A stretch of DNA of 64,000 nt from Lederbergia panacisoli. Its GTDB lineage: Bacteria > Bacillota > Bacilli > Bacillales > Bacillaceae_C. The stretch is taken from the NCBI RefSeq assembly GCF_024626525.1, contig NZ_JANJGU010000014.1, positions 34,788-98,787 of the forward strand. Direction: 5' to 3'. The stretch's first letter is position 1. The number at the start of each line of letters is the position of its first letter. Shown here piece by piece: positions 45,471 through 54,354 of this stretch. Made by a program: the position numbers and the translations under genes. Under the pieces are notes generated by a model. The model did not search any database. It saw nothing but the letters and a program-made list of their open reading frames with translations, and had not been told where the DNA came from.

Positions 45471-46478
45471 ATGGTGAAAATATTTATTGATCCGGGTCAT
45501 GGAGGTACAGATACCGGAGCCACTGGTTACGGATTACGCGAAAAAGATTTAACTTTAAGTATTTCTAAAAGAATTCAAACAATATTATTAAATGAATATA
45601 ACGGTGTACAAGTTAGAATGAGTCGTACAGGTGATCAAACCGTATCGCTAAGTGAACGGACTAATGCAGCGAATGCCTGGAATGCTGACTTTTTACTGTC
45701 AGTTCATATTAACGCTAGTGGCGGAACTGGTTTTGAAAGTTATATTTATATCGGAAATTATCCTAGTCGTGCTGCAACAAACGAGAAACGAAATATCATC
45801 CATGATGAAGTTGTAAAAGCTACTGGATTTATTGACCGTGGAAAAAAAGAAGCTGATTTCCACATGGTTCGGGAATCAAACATGCAGGGTGTTTTGACTG
45901 AAAATGGTTTTATTGACAATGCCCACGATGCAAACCTGTTAAGTCAGACATCCTTTTTGGACAAGATTGCGAGAGGACATACGAATGGCTTAGCGAAAGC
46001 ACTAAAATTAAAAAAGAATCATTCTGAACAAGTATCGATCACCTCTTCTTCCAATGGAAAAACGAATGATAATGATGATGAAAAATATAAAGTAAATAAA
46101 ACCTTAGATGGCTATGTGACAGCAGCAGACGCAAAGGCAGAAGTAAATAAGAAAACTACGGTAAAAAAAGGTGAATATTACGTATTCAACCGTTCCCAGG
46201 GAATGATTAACGTTACGAAAGAAAAAGGGACTCCGGGCAGTTGGATTAATCCCAAAAATAATAGCGGAGTTAAAACACCAAGCACCTTCTTAATTAGAGT
46301 AAAAACAGCTGAATTATGGTATTATAACAAGCCCGACTGGAACGCCCGGGAAGGAAAGGCTAAGAAAGGCGACGTCTTTACGGTTGTCGACACTCTTACA
46401 GTAAATGGTTCAAAAATGTATGAATTAAAAAGTGGCACGTATATTACGGCGAATCCTGAGTATGTGGAGAAGGTGTAG
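45471..46478 (+). CDS. N-acetylmuramoyl-L-alanine amidase (Amidase_3, CwlC-like)
   Basis: Zinc amidase (335 aa) that cleaves peptidoglycan stem peptides from glycan. Amidase_3 ligands and catalytic Glu are visible: DPGHGG, LREKDLTL, SVHINASGG and LTENGFIDN. No signal peptide precedes the catalytic domain when starting at ATG 45471 (RBS AAAGGAG), as in the mother-cell amidases CwlC/CwlV. The C-terminal half has a binding region with GMINVTKEKGTPGSWINPKN and an SH3-like segment ELWYYNKPDWNAREGKA. A role in mother-cell lysis is inferred by analogy. Confidence 0.87.
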   Translation: MVKIFIDPGHGGTDTGATGYGLREKDLTLSISKRIQTILLNEYNGVQVRMSRTGDQTVSLSERTNAANAWNADFLLSVHINASGGTGFESYIYIGNYPSRAATNEKRNIIHDEVVKATGFIDRGKKEADFHMVRESNMQGVLTENGFIDNAHDANLLSQTSFLDKIARGHTNGLAKALKLKKNHSEQVSITSSSNGKTNDNDDEKYKVNKTLDGYVTAADAKAEVNKKTTVKKGEYYVFNRSQGMINVTKEKGTPGSWINPKNNSGVKTPSTFLIRVKTAELWYYNKPDWNAREGKAKKGDVFTVVDTLTVNGSKMYELKSGTYITANPEYVEKV

Positions 46479-46485
46479 TCTTGCT

Positions 46486-46526
46486 TGGCTGTAAAACTAC
46501 TTTAATAGTAGTCTTACAGCTTTTTT
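46486..46526 (+). terminator. Terminator after amidase gene
   Basis: Stem GGCTGTAA-ACTACT with AGTAGT-TTACAGCT followed by TTTTTT. Confidence 0.9.
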
Positions 46527-46538
46527 GTATATGAATTA

Positions 46539-46567
46539 TTGACATTGAAAGCGTAAACATATACTAA
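46539..46567 (+). promoter_or_regulatory. Sigma-A promoter of the ROK-SIS-FGGY operon
   Basis: Exact TTGACA (46539-46544), 17-bp spacer, TACTAA (46562-46567). The -10 is imperfect. A cre-like site fills most of the spacer. Confidence 0.65.
46545..46559 (+). promoter_or_regulatory. cre-like (CcpA) site inside the promoter spacer
   Basis: TTGAAAGCGTAAACA fits the Bacillus cre consensus WTGNAANCGNWNNCW at every defined position and lies between the -35 and -10 boxes, a position that would give repression by CcpA. Confidence 0.6.
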
Positions 46568-46633
46568 TATATTAAGCGAATGGTATCCATCATACAGTTA
46601 TTTAGTTGAAACCAAGGTTAAGGAGCGGATAGA

Positions 46634-47584
46634 TTGTCTAATCAAAAAGTGGTAGTAGGAATTGATAATGGTGGGACCAAAACTCTAATAGGCATTGTCG
46701 AGCAGTCTGGCAAGATTTTAGTCAAAAAACAATTTCCGACTGATATCAACGATAGTCCAAAAACACATATTGAAAAATGTATGAAAGTTGTAAATGAATG
46801 CATGGAAAAAGCAGGCATGAATGATCAATCTTTGCTCGGTATTGGTGTTAATGTGCCGGGCTTGGCCGACCCTAAAAAAGGCGTTTTAATCCATGCCCCA
46901 TATTCCGGTTGGAGAAATGTGCCTGTTAGAGAGCATCTTCAAGAAAAATGGCCGGGAATTCCGATTCATATTGCAAATGATGTAAATGCTTGTGCATTGG
47001 GTGAACTAGTTTTTGGAAGAGGGAAACAATTTGAAAACTTTCTATGGGTAACGATTAGTACTGGAATTGGCGGTGGAATTATTATTGATCGCAAAATGGT
47101 TGAAGGGGAGCATTTCATTGCGGGAGAAATCGGACATTTAGTCGTAGAATGGGAGGACGGCAAACTTTGTGGCTGTGGCAATCGAGGATGTTTAGAGGCG
47201 CATGCATCGGGGACAGCGATCGCTAATATGGCCAAAGGGAAGTTGGAGATTGAACCATCATCGATTACAGCCAAAAGCGTGGCAGAAAGCGCCTATAATG
47301 GGAATAAGGCAGCTTTAGATAAGTATAGACAAGCTGGTAATTATATCGGAAGGGCATTTTCGTATGCCGCAAATGTGTTAAATCCTGGTGCGATTATAAT
47401 AGGAGGAGGAGTAAGTTTATCCTTTGACTTGCTTGAACCACATATTCGAGAAACATTTCAATCGGCGGTTATAGATGAGACTAATAAAAACATCCCAATT
47501 TTACAGACAGCACTTGGTTATGAGGCCGGGTTAATTGGTGCAGCAAGCTTGATATATGCGAACGACTTAAAGGGAGATGAATAA
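46634..47584 (+). CDS. ROK-family sugar kinase
   Basis: ROK kinase (316 aa) expected to phosphorylate a hexose or amino sugar. The phosphate motif VVGIDNGGTKTLIG, catalytic Asp in HIANDVNACALGE, the zinc motif CGCGNRGCLEAHASG and the glycine-rich adenosine region GAIIIGGGVS are intact. No helix-turn-helix is present, so it is a kinase and not a ROK repressor. The start is TTG at 46634 with AAGGAG. It is the first gene of a three-gene operon; the substrate is unknown. Confidence 0.87.
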   Translation: MSNQKVVVGIDNGGTKTLIGIVEQSGKILVKKQFPTDINDSPKTHIEKCMKVVNECMEKAGMNDQSLLGIGVNVPGLADPKKGVLIHAPYSGWRNVPVREHLQEKWPGIPIHIANDVNACALGELVFGRGKQFENFLWVTISTGIGGGIIIDRKMVEGEHFIAGEIGHLVVEWEDGKLCGCGNRGCLEAHASGTAIANMAKGKLEIEPSSITAKSVAESAYNGNKAALDKYRQAGNYIGRAFSYAANVLNPGAIIIGGGVSLSFDLLEPHIRETFQSAVIDETNKNIPILQTALGYEAGLIGAASLIYANDLKGDE

Positions 47585-47585
47585 T

Positions 47586-48176
47586 TTGTTTCGAACCTAT
47601 TATTCTGAATATCAATCTGAATGGCTACGGGTAATAAACGAACTAAATGTAGACGTAATTGAAAGGATTTACGAGAGAATTAAAAATTCCACGAAAAATA
47701 ACCAACAGATATTTGTGTTGGGAAATGGTGGAAGTGCGGCTTCAGCTTCACATTGGGCCTGTGATTTTGGAAAAGGGGTTAATGTTGATGGGGTCAAGAG
47801 GCTGCGAATCTTTAGTTTGACGGACCAAGTGCCACTAATGACGGCATATGGAAACGATATTCATTATGCAGACATTTTTGTGGAACAGTTAAAAAATCTA
47901 TTAAATCCTGGTGATATCGTAATTGGTCTTTCCGTATCTGGTAACTCCGAAAATGTCATTCGAGCATTTCAATATGCAAAAGATACTGGGGCACAAGTCA
48001 TTTCGTTAGTTGGAGAAAAAGAAGGAAGAATGAAGGGACTTTCGGATATTGCACTTGTTATTCCCTCCAGTGATTATGGAATAGTAGAGGATGTACATAT
48101 GTATGTAAATCACGTAATCTCTCAATATATTAGAAAAGAAAATGAAAAAGCAAATATTAGGGGAATGATGATATGA
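47586..48176 (+). CDS. SIS-domain sugar isomerase, GmhA-like
   Basis: SIS-domain phosphosugar isomerase-like protein (196 aa), closest in pattern to phosphoheptose isomerases (FVLGNGGSAASASHWACDFGKG, LSVSGNSENVIRAFQYAK and the C-terminal VEDVHMYVNHVISQ). It presumably isomerises the product of a neighbouring kinase. Start choice: ATG 47577 directly abuts AAGGGAG, so TTG 47586 fits spacing better. It overlaps the following FGGY gene by 4 bp (ATGA), indicating translational coupling. Heptose use itself is not implied. Confidence 0.82.
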   Translation: MFRTYYSEYQSEWLRVINELNVDVIERIYERIKNSTKNNQQIFVLGNGGSAASASHWACDFGKGVNVDGVKRLRIFSLTDQVPLMTAYGNDIHYADIFVEQLKNLLNPGDIVIGLSVSGNSENVIRAFQYAKDTGAQVISLVGEKEGRMKGLSDIALVIPSSDYGIVEDVHMYVNHVISQYIRKENEKANIRGMMI

Positions 48177-49678
48177 AAGTGCTGCTAGGGATTGATGTAG
48201 GAACAACAAATTGTAAAGCCGCTGTATTTGATGAAACAGGAAAAAGTTTAAAAATCGTCAGCAGAGAGACGAAAACTCACTATAGAAAGAATGGACAAGC
48301 TTATTATCATCCAGACGAGCTTTGGGAAATTGTGTCTGCCAATATAAAAGAGGCGATAGTAGATTATAAGCATTCGATTGCAGTTGTCGGTATCACTAGT
48401 ATGGCGGAAACAGGGCTTCTAATCGATAAAAGAACAGGCTTGCCAAAAACTGAAATGATCCCTTGGTTTGATAAACGAGCAATGGAAGAAGCGGAATCTA
48501 TTTTTAAGGCAACAGATCCGATTGAACGCTTTTCAAAGTCGGGTTTACGACCTAGCTTTAAATATGGATTACCGAAGTTATTATGGCTTAAAAAACTAGA
48601 TTCAGATATTACGAAAGAGGCAGTTTGGCTTTCAGCTTCAGATTTCATCGCCTATAAGCTAACTGGAGAATTTGGAACTGATTATTCTCTTGCAGCTAGA
48701 ACGTATGGTTTCAGAATCGATGAAAAAATATGGGATGTGCCTTGGCTAAATCAGTTTGGACTGGAAGATACATTATTTCCTTCTGCCCACCTTGCTGGCA
48801 CGCCGATTGGCGGAGTACATAATGATGAATGTATTGGATATGGGTTGTCAAAAGGTACACCTGTTGCCGTTTCAGGTCATGATCATGTTTGTGCAGCCTT
48901 GGCGGTAGGAGCAATAAATCCGGAAACTGTTCTCGATTCAATGGGTACGGCAGAAACATTGGTCGGTTCATTTAAGGAGCGTCCACTTGGAGAAAAGGAA
49001 TTTAATTCTGGTTTATCCTATGGTTGCCATGTTGTGAAAGACCGCTATTTTTGGATGGGAGGCAATCCATCTTCAGGTGGGTCGATAGAATGGATAAGAT
49101 CACAATTAGCAGATACTCAATTAACTTACGATGAACTGCTGCGCTTACTCGGGGAAACAACTGAAGGCCCTACGGGAATATTGTATTTTCCTTATTTATC
49201 GGGAAGTGGTGCACCAAAACCTAATCCATATGCGAAGGCGGCTTTTATCGGATTAGAGAAAACCCATGGAAAAAAAGACATCATTAAGTCAATACTCGAA
49301 GGGACCGCATACCAGCTAAAATTGATTCAAAAGTCTGCTGAAGAAATTGCGGAAAGAGAGATTACAAAGGTAGTAGCAGTAGGCGGTGGCACGAAAAACA
49401 AGTACTGGCTGCAAGTAAAAGCAGATGTATCGGGATGTACTTATTCTATTCCAGATATTAGCGAGTCCACCTTACTCGGTGCTGCTATGGCCTCGGGAAT
49501 AGGAAGCGGAATATATCGGGATGAGCAAGAGGCGATTGAGATGATCAGTACTCAATTTCGTAAGGAAATTAAACCGAACGAAGAATATCTTACTTCCTAC
49601 CAAAATATTTATGAAAATAGTTATCTTAAGATGGAGGAGTTACTTCGTACGTATTATCAAAACCAACTTCAAAAGTGA
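48173..49678 (+). CDS. FGGY-family carbohydrate kinase
   Basis: FGGY sugar kinase (501 aa), with the N-terminal phosphate motif LLGIDVGTTNCKAAVFD, the catalytic Asp in VSGHDHVCAALAVGA, DSMGTAETL and the C-terminal ATP motif KVVAVGGGTKNKYWLQ-KADV. The group resembles YgcE-like or xylulokinase-like proteins, and the substrate cannot be deduced. It is the last gene of the ROK-SIS-FGGY operon; two kinases with one isomerase and no transporter or aldolase is an uncommon set. A terminator follows. Confidence 0.87.
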   Translation: MKVLLGIDVGTTNCKAAVFDETGKSLKIVSRETKTHYRKNGQAYYHPDELWEIVSANIKEAIVDYKHSIAVVGITSMAETGLLIDKRTGLPKTEMIPWFDKRAMEEAESIFKATDPIERFSKSGLRPSFKYGLPKLLWLKKLDSDITKEAVWLSASDFIAYKLTGEFGTDYSLAARTYGFRIDEKIWDVPWLNQFGLEDTLFPSAHLAGTPIGGVHNDECIGYGLSKGTPVAVSGHDHVCAALAVGAINPETVLDSMGTAETLVGSFKERPLGEKEFNSGLSYGCHVVKDRYFWMGGNPSSGGSIEWIRSQLADTQLTYDELLRLLGETTEGPTGILYFPYLSGSGAPKPNPYAKAAFIGLEKTHGKKDIIKSILEGTAYQLKLIQKSAEEIAEREITKVVAVGGGTKNKYWLQVKADVSGCTYSIPDISESTLLGAAMASGIGSGIYRDEQEAIEMISTQFRKEIKPNEEYLTSYQNIYENSYLKMEELLRTYYQNQLQK

Positions 49679-49743
49679 ACAGAAAATAATTTAGCTTTAA
49701 AAAAGTTAAGACTGTAGACAAACTAGAAGAATTCCAACAATGA

Positions 49744-49772
49744 GATCGTCACTATGACGGTCTTTTTTTAAA
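49744..49772 (+). terminator. Terminator after FGGY kinase gene
   Basis: Stem AGATCGTC with GACGGTCT (one G-T pair) followed by TTTTTT. Confidence 0.82.
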
Positions 49773-49862
49773 AGGGCGGGTAATGGAATAAGAAACAAGG
49801 TGAGGAGGGCAAGTGAAGAAACTTATATATAGGAATAGTCGAAAATGAAAGGAAAATGCTAT

Positions 49863-50477
49863 ATGAAATCTGGAGGTAATAAGTTTCTAATTGTAAAAGC
49901 TGATGAAGTAGATTTAGATGTAAGGACGAAAATGTCTGAAATTTTTGCGGAAGGCTTCACTCAATGGCTTGTTTTTTTTTCAAAAGATAAAAACATCATT
50001 GCAAAGGCTTTTGCCCACATGTTTGTATTAGATCAATTTTATATAGCGTTAGCAAATGATAAAGTTGCAGGAGTGACGGCATGTACGGACGGAAAAACAT
50101 CATCGGTAAGGTTAAATAAAAAAGAACTGAGAAAGCACTTAGGCCTCTTTAAGGGAAGCATGGCCGGGATCTTTTTAAAAAAGGAATTTGAAGCCCCTTT
50201 TAAAAATCCCCCTCCTAATACAGGATCGATAGAATTTGTTGGAACAGCTCCTGAATTCAGAGGACAGGGCGTAGCATCTCAAATCATCCGGCATATTATC
50301 GAAAATACAACGTACAACAATTACGTAATAGAAGAAGTTGCTGATACGAATATTCCGGCAATGAATTTATATATAAAATTGGGTTTTGAGGAGTATAAAC
50401 GGAAGGCAGTTCCACAAAAGGTAGCGAAAAAAATTGGAATTAATCATTTTTTGTCTTTGAAATATGTGAAAAAATAA
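49863..50477 (+). CDS. GNAT-family N-acetyltransferase
   Basis: GCN5-type acetyltransferase (204 aa). The acetyl-CoA pyrophosphate motif appears as VGTAPEFRGQGVASQIIRHI, followed by the typical NIPAMNLYIKLGFEEYKRK end. Substrate unknown. I prefer ATG 49863 because AAAGGAAA lies just before it; ATG 49845 has no such site. It ends 15 bp before the CoaB-like gene and the two may be co-transcribed. Confidence 0.82.
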   Translation: MKSGGNKFLIVKADEVDLDVRTKMSEIFAEGFTQWLVFFSKDKNIIAKAFAHMFVLDQFYIALANDKVAGVTACTDGKTSSVRLNKKELRKHLGLFKGSMAGIFLKKEFEAPFKNPPPNTGSIEFVGTAPEFRGQGVASQIIRHIIENTTYNNYVIEEVADTNIPAMNLYIKLGFEEYKRKAVPQKVAKKIGINHFLSLKYVKK

Positions 50478-50492
50478 GGATGAAGTGATTTT

Positions 50493-51173
50493 ATGAGTTC
50501 TTTAAAAGGAAAAAAGATATTGATAACAAGTGGAGGTACACTTGAAAAATGGGATAATGTTAGAGGGCATACTAATTTAGCAAAAGGTACAATTGGGTGT
50601 TATTTAGCTGAAGAGGCGTTGAAAAAAGAAGCAGAGGTAATTTATTTACACGGCTATTTTGCAAAACTTCCTCAAAATCATAGAAAACTTCGTGTAACTC
50701 AATTTGAGGGTATATTTGATTTAGGTGAAAAAATTAAAAAAATTGTACAAACAGAACATATTGATGTTGTGATTATGGCAGCTGCTGGTTCAGATTGGGT
50801 TGTTGATAAAGTATTAGACCAACGAGGAAATCCCATTTTGGAGGCAGGAAAAATGTCTAGTGATGAACCTCCAATAATCCATTTTAAAAAGGCACCGAAA
50901 GTATTATCACAAATTAAAAAATGGAATCCCAATTTATTACTTGTAGGGTTTAAGTTAGAACATACGGATGATATTGATTACTTATTGGAAAGGGCAAATC
51001 TCAGGATGACTGCTTCCAATGCGGAATTTATGGTCGCTAATAAAACAGGTTCATTATATGGTGAAGCAGCAGAACATTATATTATTTCAAAATTTCAAAC
51101 ACCTATAAAATACATTAGTAAAAAGGATACAGCAGAGGGCTTAATGAATGTACTTGCAGATTATATTAACTAA
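50493..51173 (+). CDS. coaB: Stand-alone phosphopantothenoylcysteine synthetase (CoaB-like)
   Basis: Single-domain CoaB-like protein (226 aa), ligating cysteine to phosphopantothenate in CoA synthesis. It begins with the DFP motif KILITSGGTLEKWDNVR and has HTNLAKGTIGCYLAEEA, VIMAAAGSDWVV, LVGFKLEHTDD and NAEFMVANKTGS. Bacilli normally carry a fused CoaBC; separate CoaB proteins are typical of streptococci and enterococci. Here no coaC partner is adjacent, so this may be a second copy or may act on another substrate. It follows the GNAT gene by 15 bp. Confidence 0.8.
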   Translation: MSSLKGKKILITSGGTLEKWDNVRGHTNLAKGTIGCYLAEEALKKEAEVIYLHGYFAKLPQNHRKLRVTQFEGIFDLGEKIKKIVQTEHIDVVIMAAAGSDWVVDKVLDQRGNPILEAGKMSSDEPPIIHFKKAPKVLSQIKKWNPNLLLVGFKLEHTDDIDYLLERANLRMTASNAEFMVANKTGSLYGEAAEHYIISKFQTPIKYISKKDTAEGLMNVLADYIN

Positions 51174-51222
51174 TGAAAGGATGAATAGTGTTTTTAATAT
51201 TTTCTGAAGGGAAGAATGCCGA

Positions 51223-51660
51223 ATGAAAGAACATAAAGAAGCAGCAAAGTGTAACACTCTTCGCTTACTGATGCCGCAATGGCAAGGCGGCTACAATCCG
51301 ACTTATTATTTAGGCGCACAATTACTAAACTGACTTGCTCCCGCTTCAGATGATGATATTCAAGCGGAAGTGCCGGTTTCATTAAATACAGAAGGAATAG
51401 AAGCAGAAAAGGGGACTTATGCACGCACCGATGTATTGAAACAGTTGCGTGACGCATTTGCCATTTTACATAAACATCAACCGGATCATGTCGTCGTCTT
51501 AGGAGGAGACTGCGGTGTAGAATTAGCACCGATTGCTTATTTAAATGAAAAATACGATGGTGATGTTGCCGTTCTTTGGGTGGACTCCCATCCCGATGTC
51601 AAACTGCCGGACCATTACATCGGCCAACACGCACACGTACCCTTTAATAGGAGATATTAA
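51223..51660 (+). pseudogene. Arginase/formiminoglutamase-family gene, broken
   Basis: From ATG 51223 the frame reads KCNTLRLLMPQWQGGYNPTY, then meets TGA at 51331 and continues in the same frame with LAPASDDDIQAEVPVSLNTEG. The ureohydrolase metal motifs GGDCGVE and DSHPDV are present in the second part, but the frame ends at 51660 after HAHVPFNRRY, so about half of the C-terminal domain, including the later metal ligands, is missing. A TGG-to-TGA change plus truncation best explains this. Confidence 0.85.
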
Positions 51661-51819
51661 TAAAAAGGATAAACCTCGTTATAACTGGTTATGACCATAA
51701 TGGGCTAAGCGGGTGCTTGAGCTTTTTTAAGTAAGGGGATATATTGATGGGTTTTAAACGTTAATAACGAAATACATGTATAATAGTATGAAACAATATC
51801 TATAGGAAGGGGATTTAAA

Positions 51820-52329
51820 ATGGATGTAAGGTTCCCAATTGGAAATCTAGATGTTCCTGAAAAGGTAACATTAGAAAATATTCAAGAATGGCTAAAGGAA
51901 ATTGAAACTTACACTATTCGATTAAGAGAAACTGTCGATTCATTAAATGATGAGGGATTAAGCAAAACTTATCGTGAAGGCAGCTATACAGTTCGTCAGC
52001 TTGTTCATCACATTACAGATTCTCAGTTGAATATGTTTCAACGTTTAAAGCTGGCTTTAACAGATGAGAATCCAACTGTACCAGCTTTTGATCAAGATGA
52101 ATGGGCTATTCAACCGGATACAGAACTTCCTGTAGAAAGTTCTATTAAAATGTTAGAAGGTATAAACGAGCGTATTGTATCTTTAGGCCATAGTTTAACT
52201 GAAGAGCAATTAGATCGAGCTTTTATTCACCAGATAAACGGTAAAATAACAGTGGCAACAAAAGTTGCAAAATTAGCTTGGCACGAAGAACATCACTTAG
52301 CCCATATAAAAATCGCATTATCAAAATAA
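51820..52329 (+). CDS. DinB/YfiT-family putative metal-dependent hydrolase or thiol transferase
   Basis: Four-helix DinB-superfamily protein of the YfiT type (169 aa). The nickel/zinc-binding histidines are likely in QLVHHITDSQLN and WHEEHHLAHIKIALS. Relatives in Bacillus act as bacillithiol transferases or remain uncharacterised. The N-terminal FPIGNLDVPEKVTLENI is characteristic of YfiT. GGAAGGGG precedes the ATG. Single gene. Confidence 0.85.
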   Translation: MDVRFPIGNLDVPEKVTLENIQEWLKEIETYTIRLRETVDSLNDEGLSKTYREGSYTVRQLVHHITDSQLNMFQRLKLALTDENPTVPAFDQDEWAIQPDTELPVESSIKMLEGINERIVSLGHSLTEEQLDRAFIHQINGKITVATKVAKLAWHEEHHLAHIKIALSK

Positions 52330-52427
52330 TTCAATATATATGGAAATGGCTTATCGAACCTTGATAAGTCATTTTTTAAAAAAATGAGGAATAATAAAAG
52401 CTAATCAACTTTTTTGAAGAAAGCAAA

Positions 52428-52478
52428 ATAAAAAAAACTTGCAATCCCTTATTTATTAAGGTTTTTGCAAGTTTTTTC
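52428..52478 (-). terminator. Terminator downstream of tRNA-Ala
   Basis: Stem AACTTGCAA (52436-52444) with TTGCAAGTT (52465-52473), T runs on both strands; on the minus strand it lies just after the tRNA 3' end. Confidence 0.8.
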
Positions 52479-52483
52479 ACTTA

Positions 52484-52558
<75 letters not shown>

Positions 52559-52616
52559 CTTATTTAAACTACATTTCTTATTATAGTAACTTTTAGAGAA
52601 AGTGCAAGGGGAATTT

Positions 52617-53309
52617 TTAACTTATTATCTCAATTCCTTGAACATCTTCTATTTTGGATATTGCATAGTAAATATCTGTAATCGGGCGATTTACATTAAC
52701 CCGCGTTTTTAATTCGAGCAAATGGTTTTCGTTTTCTTTAAGATCTTTGATTCTAGTGTGAGTGATTGTTATTTTATCTTCTTTTAATTTTTCTATGACG
52801 ATCTCCAAACTTTCCTGTTTACTAACTGTGATTTTTATTATTAAGTCCCTTTTTAATAATCTTTTTGGTCCAATTTTAAGTAAAGTAAAGGGAATAAATT
52901 CGACGCTTATGATTAACAAAATAACCCCGGCAACGGCTTCAATATAAAAACCCGCTCCCACCGTAATTCCAATACCTGCGGCACCCCAAATCATCGCCGC
53001 TGTTGTAAGTCCTGATATATGATCGTTGCCCCTTCGTAAAATTACCCCTGCACCCAGAAAACCAATTCCCGAAACGATTTGAGCTGCTAAACGGAGTGGG
53101 TCCATCTGTATGCGAACCTGGTCATTTCCTGGAAAAATATAGGCTGATTCAATTGATACGATAGTCAAAAGACAGCTGATAATAGAAATAACTAAGCTAG
53201 TTTTAAGTCCAAGTGGTTTTCTTTTTAATTCTCGTTCCACCCCGATTATTAATCCTAATAAAGCAGAGATGCCTAACTTAAGCAATAATTCCAAATCCAA
53301 ATAATCCAA
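52617..53309 (-). CDS. MgtC/SapB-family membrane protein
   Basis: MgtC-family protein (230 aa): four to five N-terminal TM helices with the family motifs IGVERELKRKPLGLKTS and GIGFLGAGVILRRG-GLTTAAMIWGAAGIG, and a C-terminal ACT-like cytosolic domain (from about 155). MgtC proteins affect magnesium homeostasis or F-ATPase activity. Start: TTG 53309 has GGAAGGAG at good spacing, while GTG 53318 overlaps it. Divergent from the EamA gene. Confidence 0.86.
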   Translation of the reverse strand: MDYLDLELLLKLGISALLGLIIGVERELKRKPLGLKTSLVISIISCLLTIVSIESAYIFPGNDQVRIQMDPLRLAAQIVSGIGFLGAGVILRRGNDHISGLTTAAMIWGAAGIGITVGAGFYIEAVAGVILLIISVEFIPFTLLKIGPKRLLKRDLIIKITVSKQESLEIVIEKLKEDKITITHTRIKDLKENENHLLELKTRVNVNRPITDIYYAISKIEDVQGIEIIS

Positions 53310-53429
53310 AACAGCCACTCCTTCCTAGATGAATTATCTTATATGTATGGATTATATCTTATCCGACAGGTAAAATGTTTTCATAAAAGCTTTATATTAT
53401 TATTCCATGCCAACTAGAAGGAGAAACAT

Positions 53430-54329
53430 ATGGAAAATCCAAAGATAAACCCATACTTTGCATTGATTGTGGGTGTTTTGTCAGTATCGACTTCCGCTAT
53501 ATTTGTAAAACTATCTTCAGCGGATGCAGCGGTAATTGCTTTTTACCGGCTATTTTTCAGTGTTGTTCTGATGATACCGCTATTTTTCCCGAATTATATT
53601 AAAGAGCTTTTCGTAATGAATATAAAAGATTGGATATTTTCCATCATTGCAGGAGTCTTTCTAGCTTTCCATTTTATTTTATGGTTTGAATCGCTTAATT
53701 ACACAACAGTTGCGAGTTCGACAGTTTTAGTGACGCTTCAACCTTTATTCGCTTTTGTCGGTACGTTTTTCTTATTTAATGAACGATTTTCAGCAAAGGC
53801 TATTCTTTGTGGCTTCGCTGCTATTATCGGTAGTGTCATTATTAGTTGGGGCGATTTTCAAATAAGCGGTTCCGCTTTATATGGTGACTTTTTAGCGTTA
53901 GCTGCATGTGCGTTTATTACTGCGTATTTATTATTTGGGCAGGAAGTAAGGAAAAGGATATCACTTATTACATATACATTTACCGTTTATTTTATTAGTT
54001 CCGTTACATTGTTCGTGTATGTATTGCTTTCAGGATCTTCCTTATATCCTTATCCGTCTGCTGATTGGATATATTTTTTATTGCTTGCGTTAATTCCCAC
54101 ATTATTAGGACATACCCTTTTTAATTGGTCTATAAAATGGTTAAGCACTTCTACCATCTCGATGGCCATTTTATTTGAGCCAGTAGGTGCAGCAATTTTG
54201 GCTGTTTATATTTTGAACGAAAAGATTCTTTGGACCCAAATAATAGGAGGGATGATCATCATAGTAAGTGTTACTTTATTTCTTGTTCAGGAGAAAAAAT
54301 CCAAGGCTGTTCAGGGGCTAGAAAAATAG
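53430..54329 (+). CDS. EamA/DMT-family metabolite exporter
   Basis: Ten-TM transporter of the drug/metabolite family (299 aa) with two EamA repeats (about 9-140 and 155-290). Typical segments are STVLVTLQPLFAFVGTFFLFNERFS in the first repeat and MAILFEPVGAAILAVYILNEKI in the second. The substrate is unknown. AGAAGGAG precedes the ATG. Single gene. Confidence 0.86.
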   Translation: MENPKINPYFALIVGVLSVSTSAIFVKLSSADAAVIAFYRLFFSVVLMIPLFFPNYIKELFVMNIKDWIFSIIAGVFLAFHFILWFESLNYTTVASSTVLVTLQPLFAFVGTFFLFNERFSAKAILCGFAAIIGSVIISWGDFQISGSALYGDFLALAACAFITAYLLFGQEVRKRISLITYTFTVYFISSVTLFVYVLLSGSSLYPYPSADWIYFLLLALIPTLLGHTLFNWSIKWLSTSTISMAILFEPVGAAILAVYILNEKILWTQIIGGMIIIVSVTLFLVQEKKSKAVQGLEK

Positions 54330-54354
54330 AGGAATGAATTAAAATATGATGTAT

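Noticed and set aside
46634..49678. LPS heptose pathway based on the GmhA-like protein
   Set aside because: The organism is Gram-positive, and the neighbouring kinases are ROK and FGGY types rather than HldE; the SIS fold is shared by many sugar isomerases.
51331..51333. In-frame TGA as a selenocysteine codon
   Set aside because: The position is not a known catalytic site of ureohydrolases, there is no sign of a SECIS hairpin noticed, and the gene is also truncated downstream.
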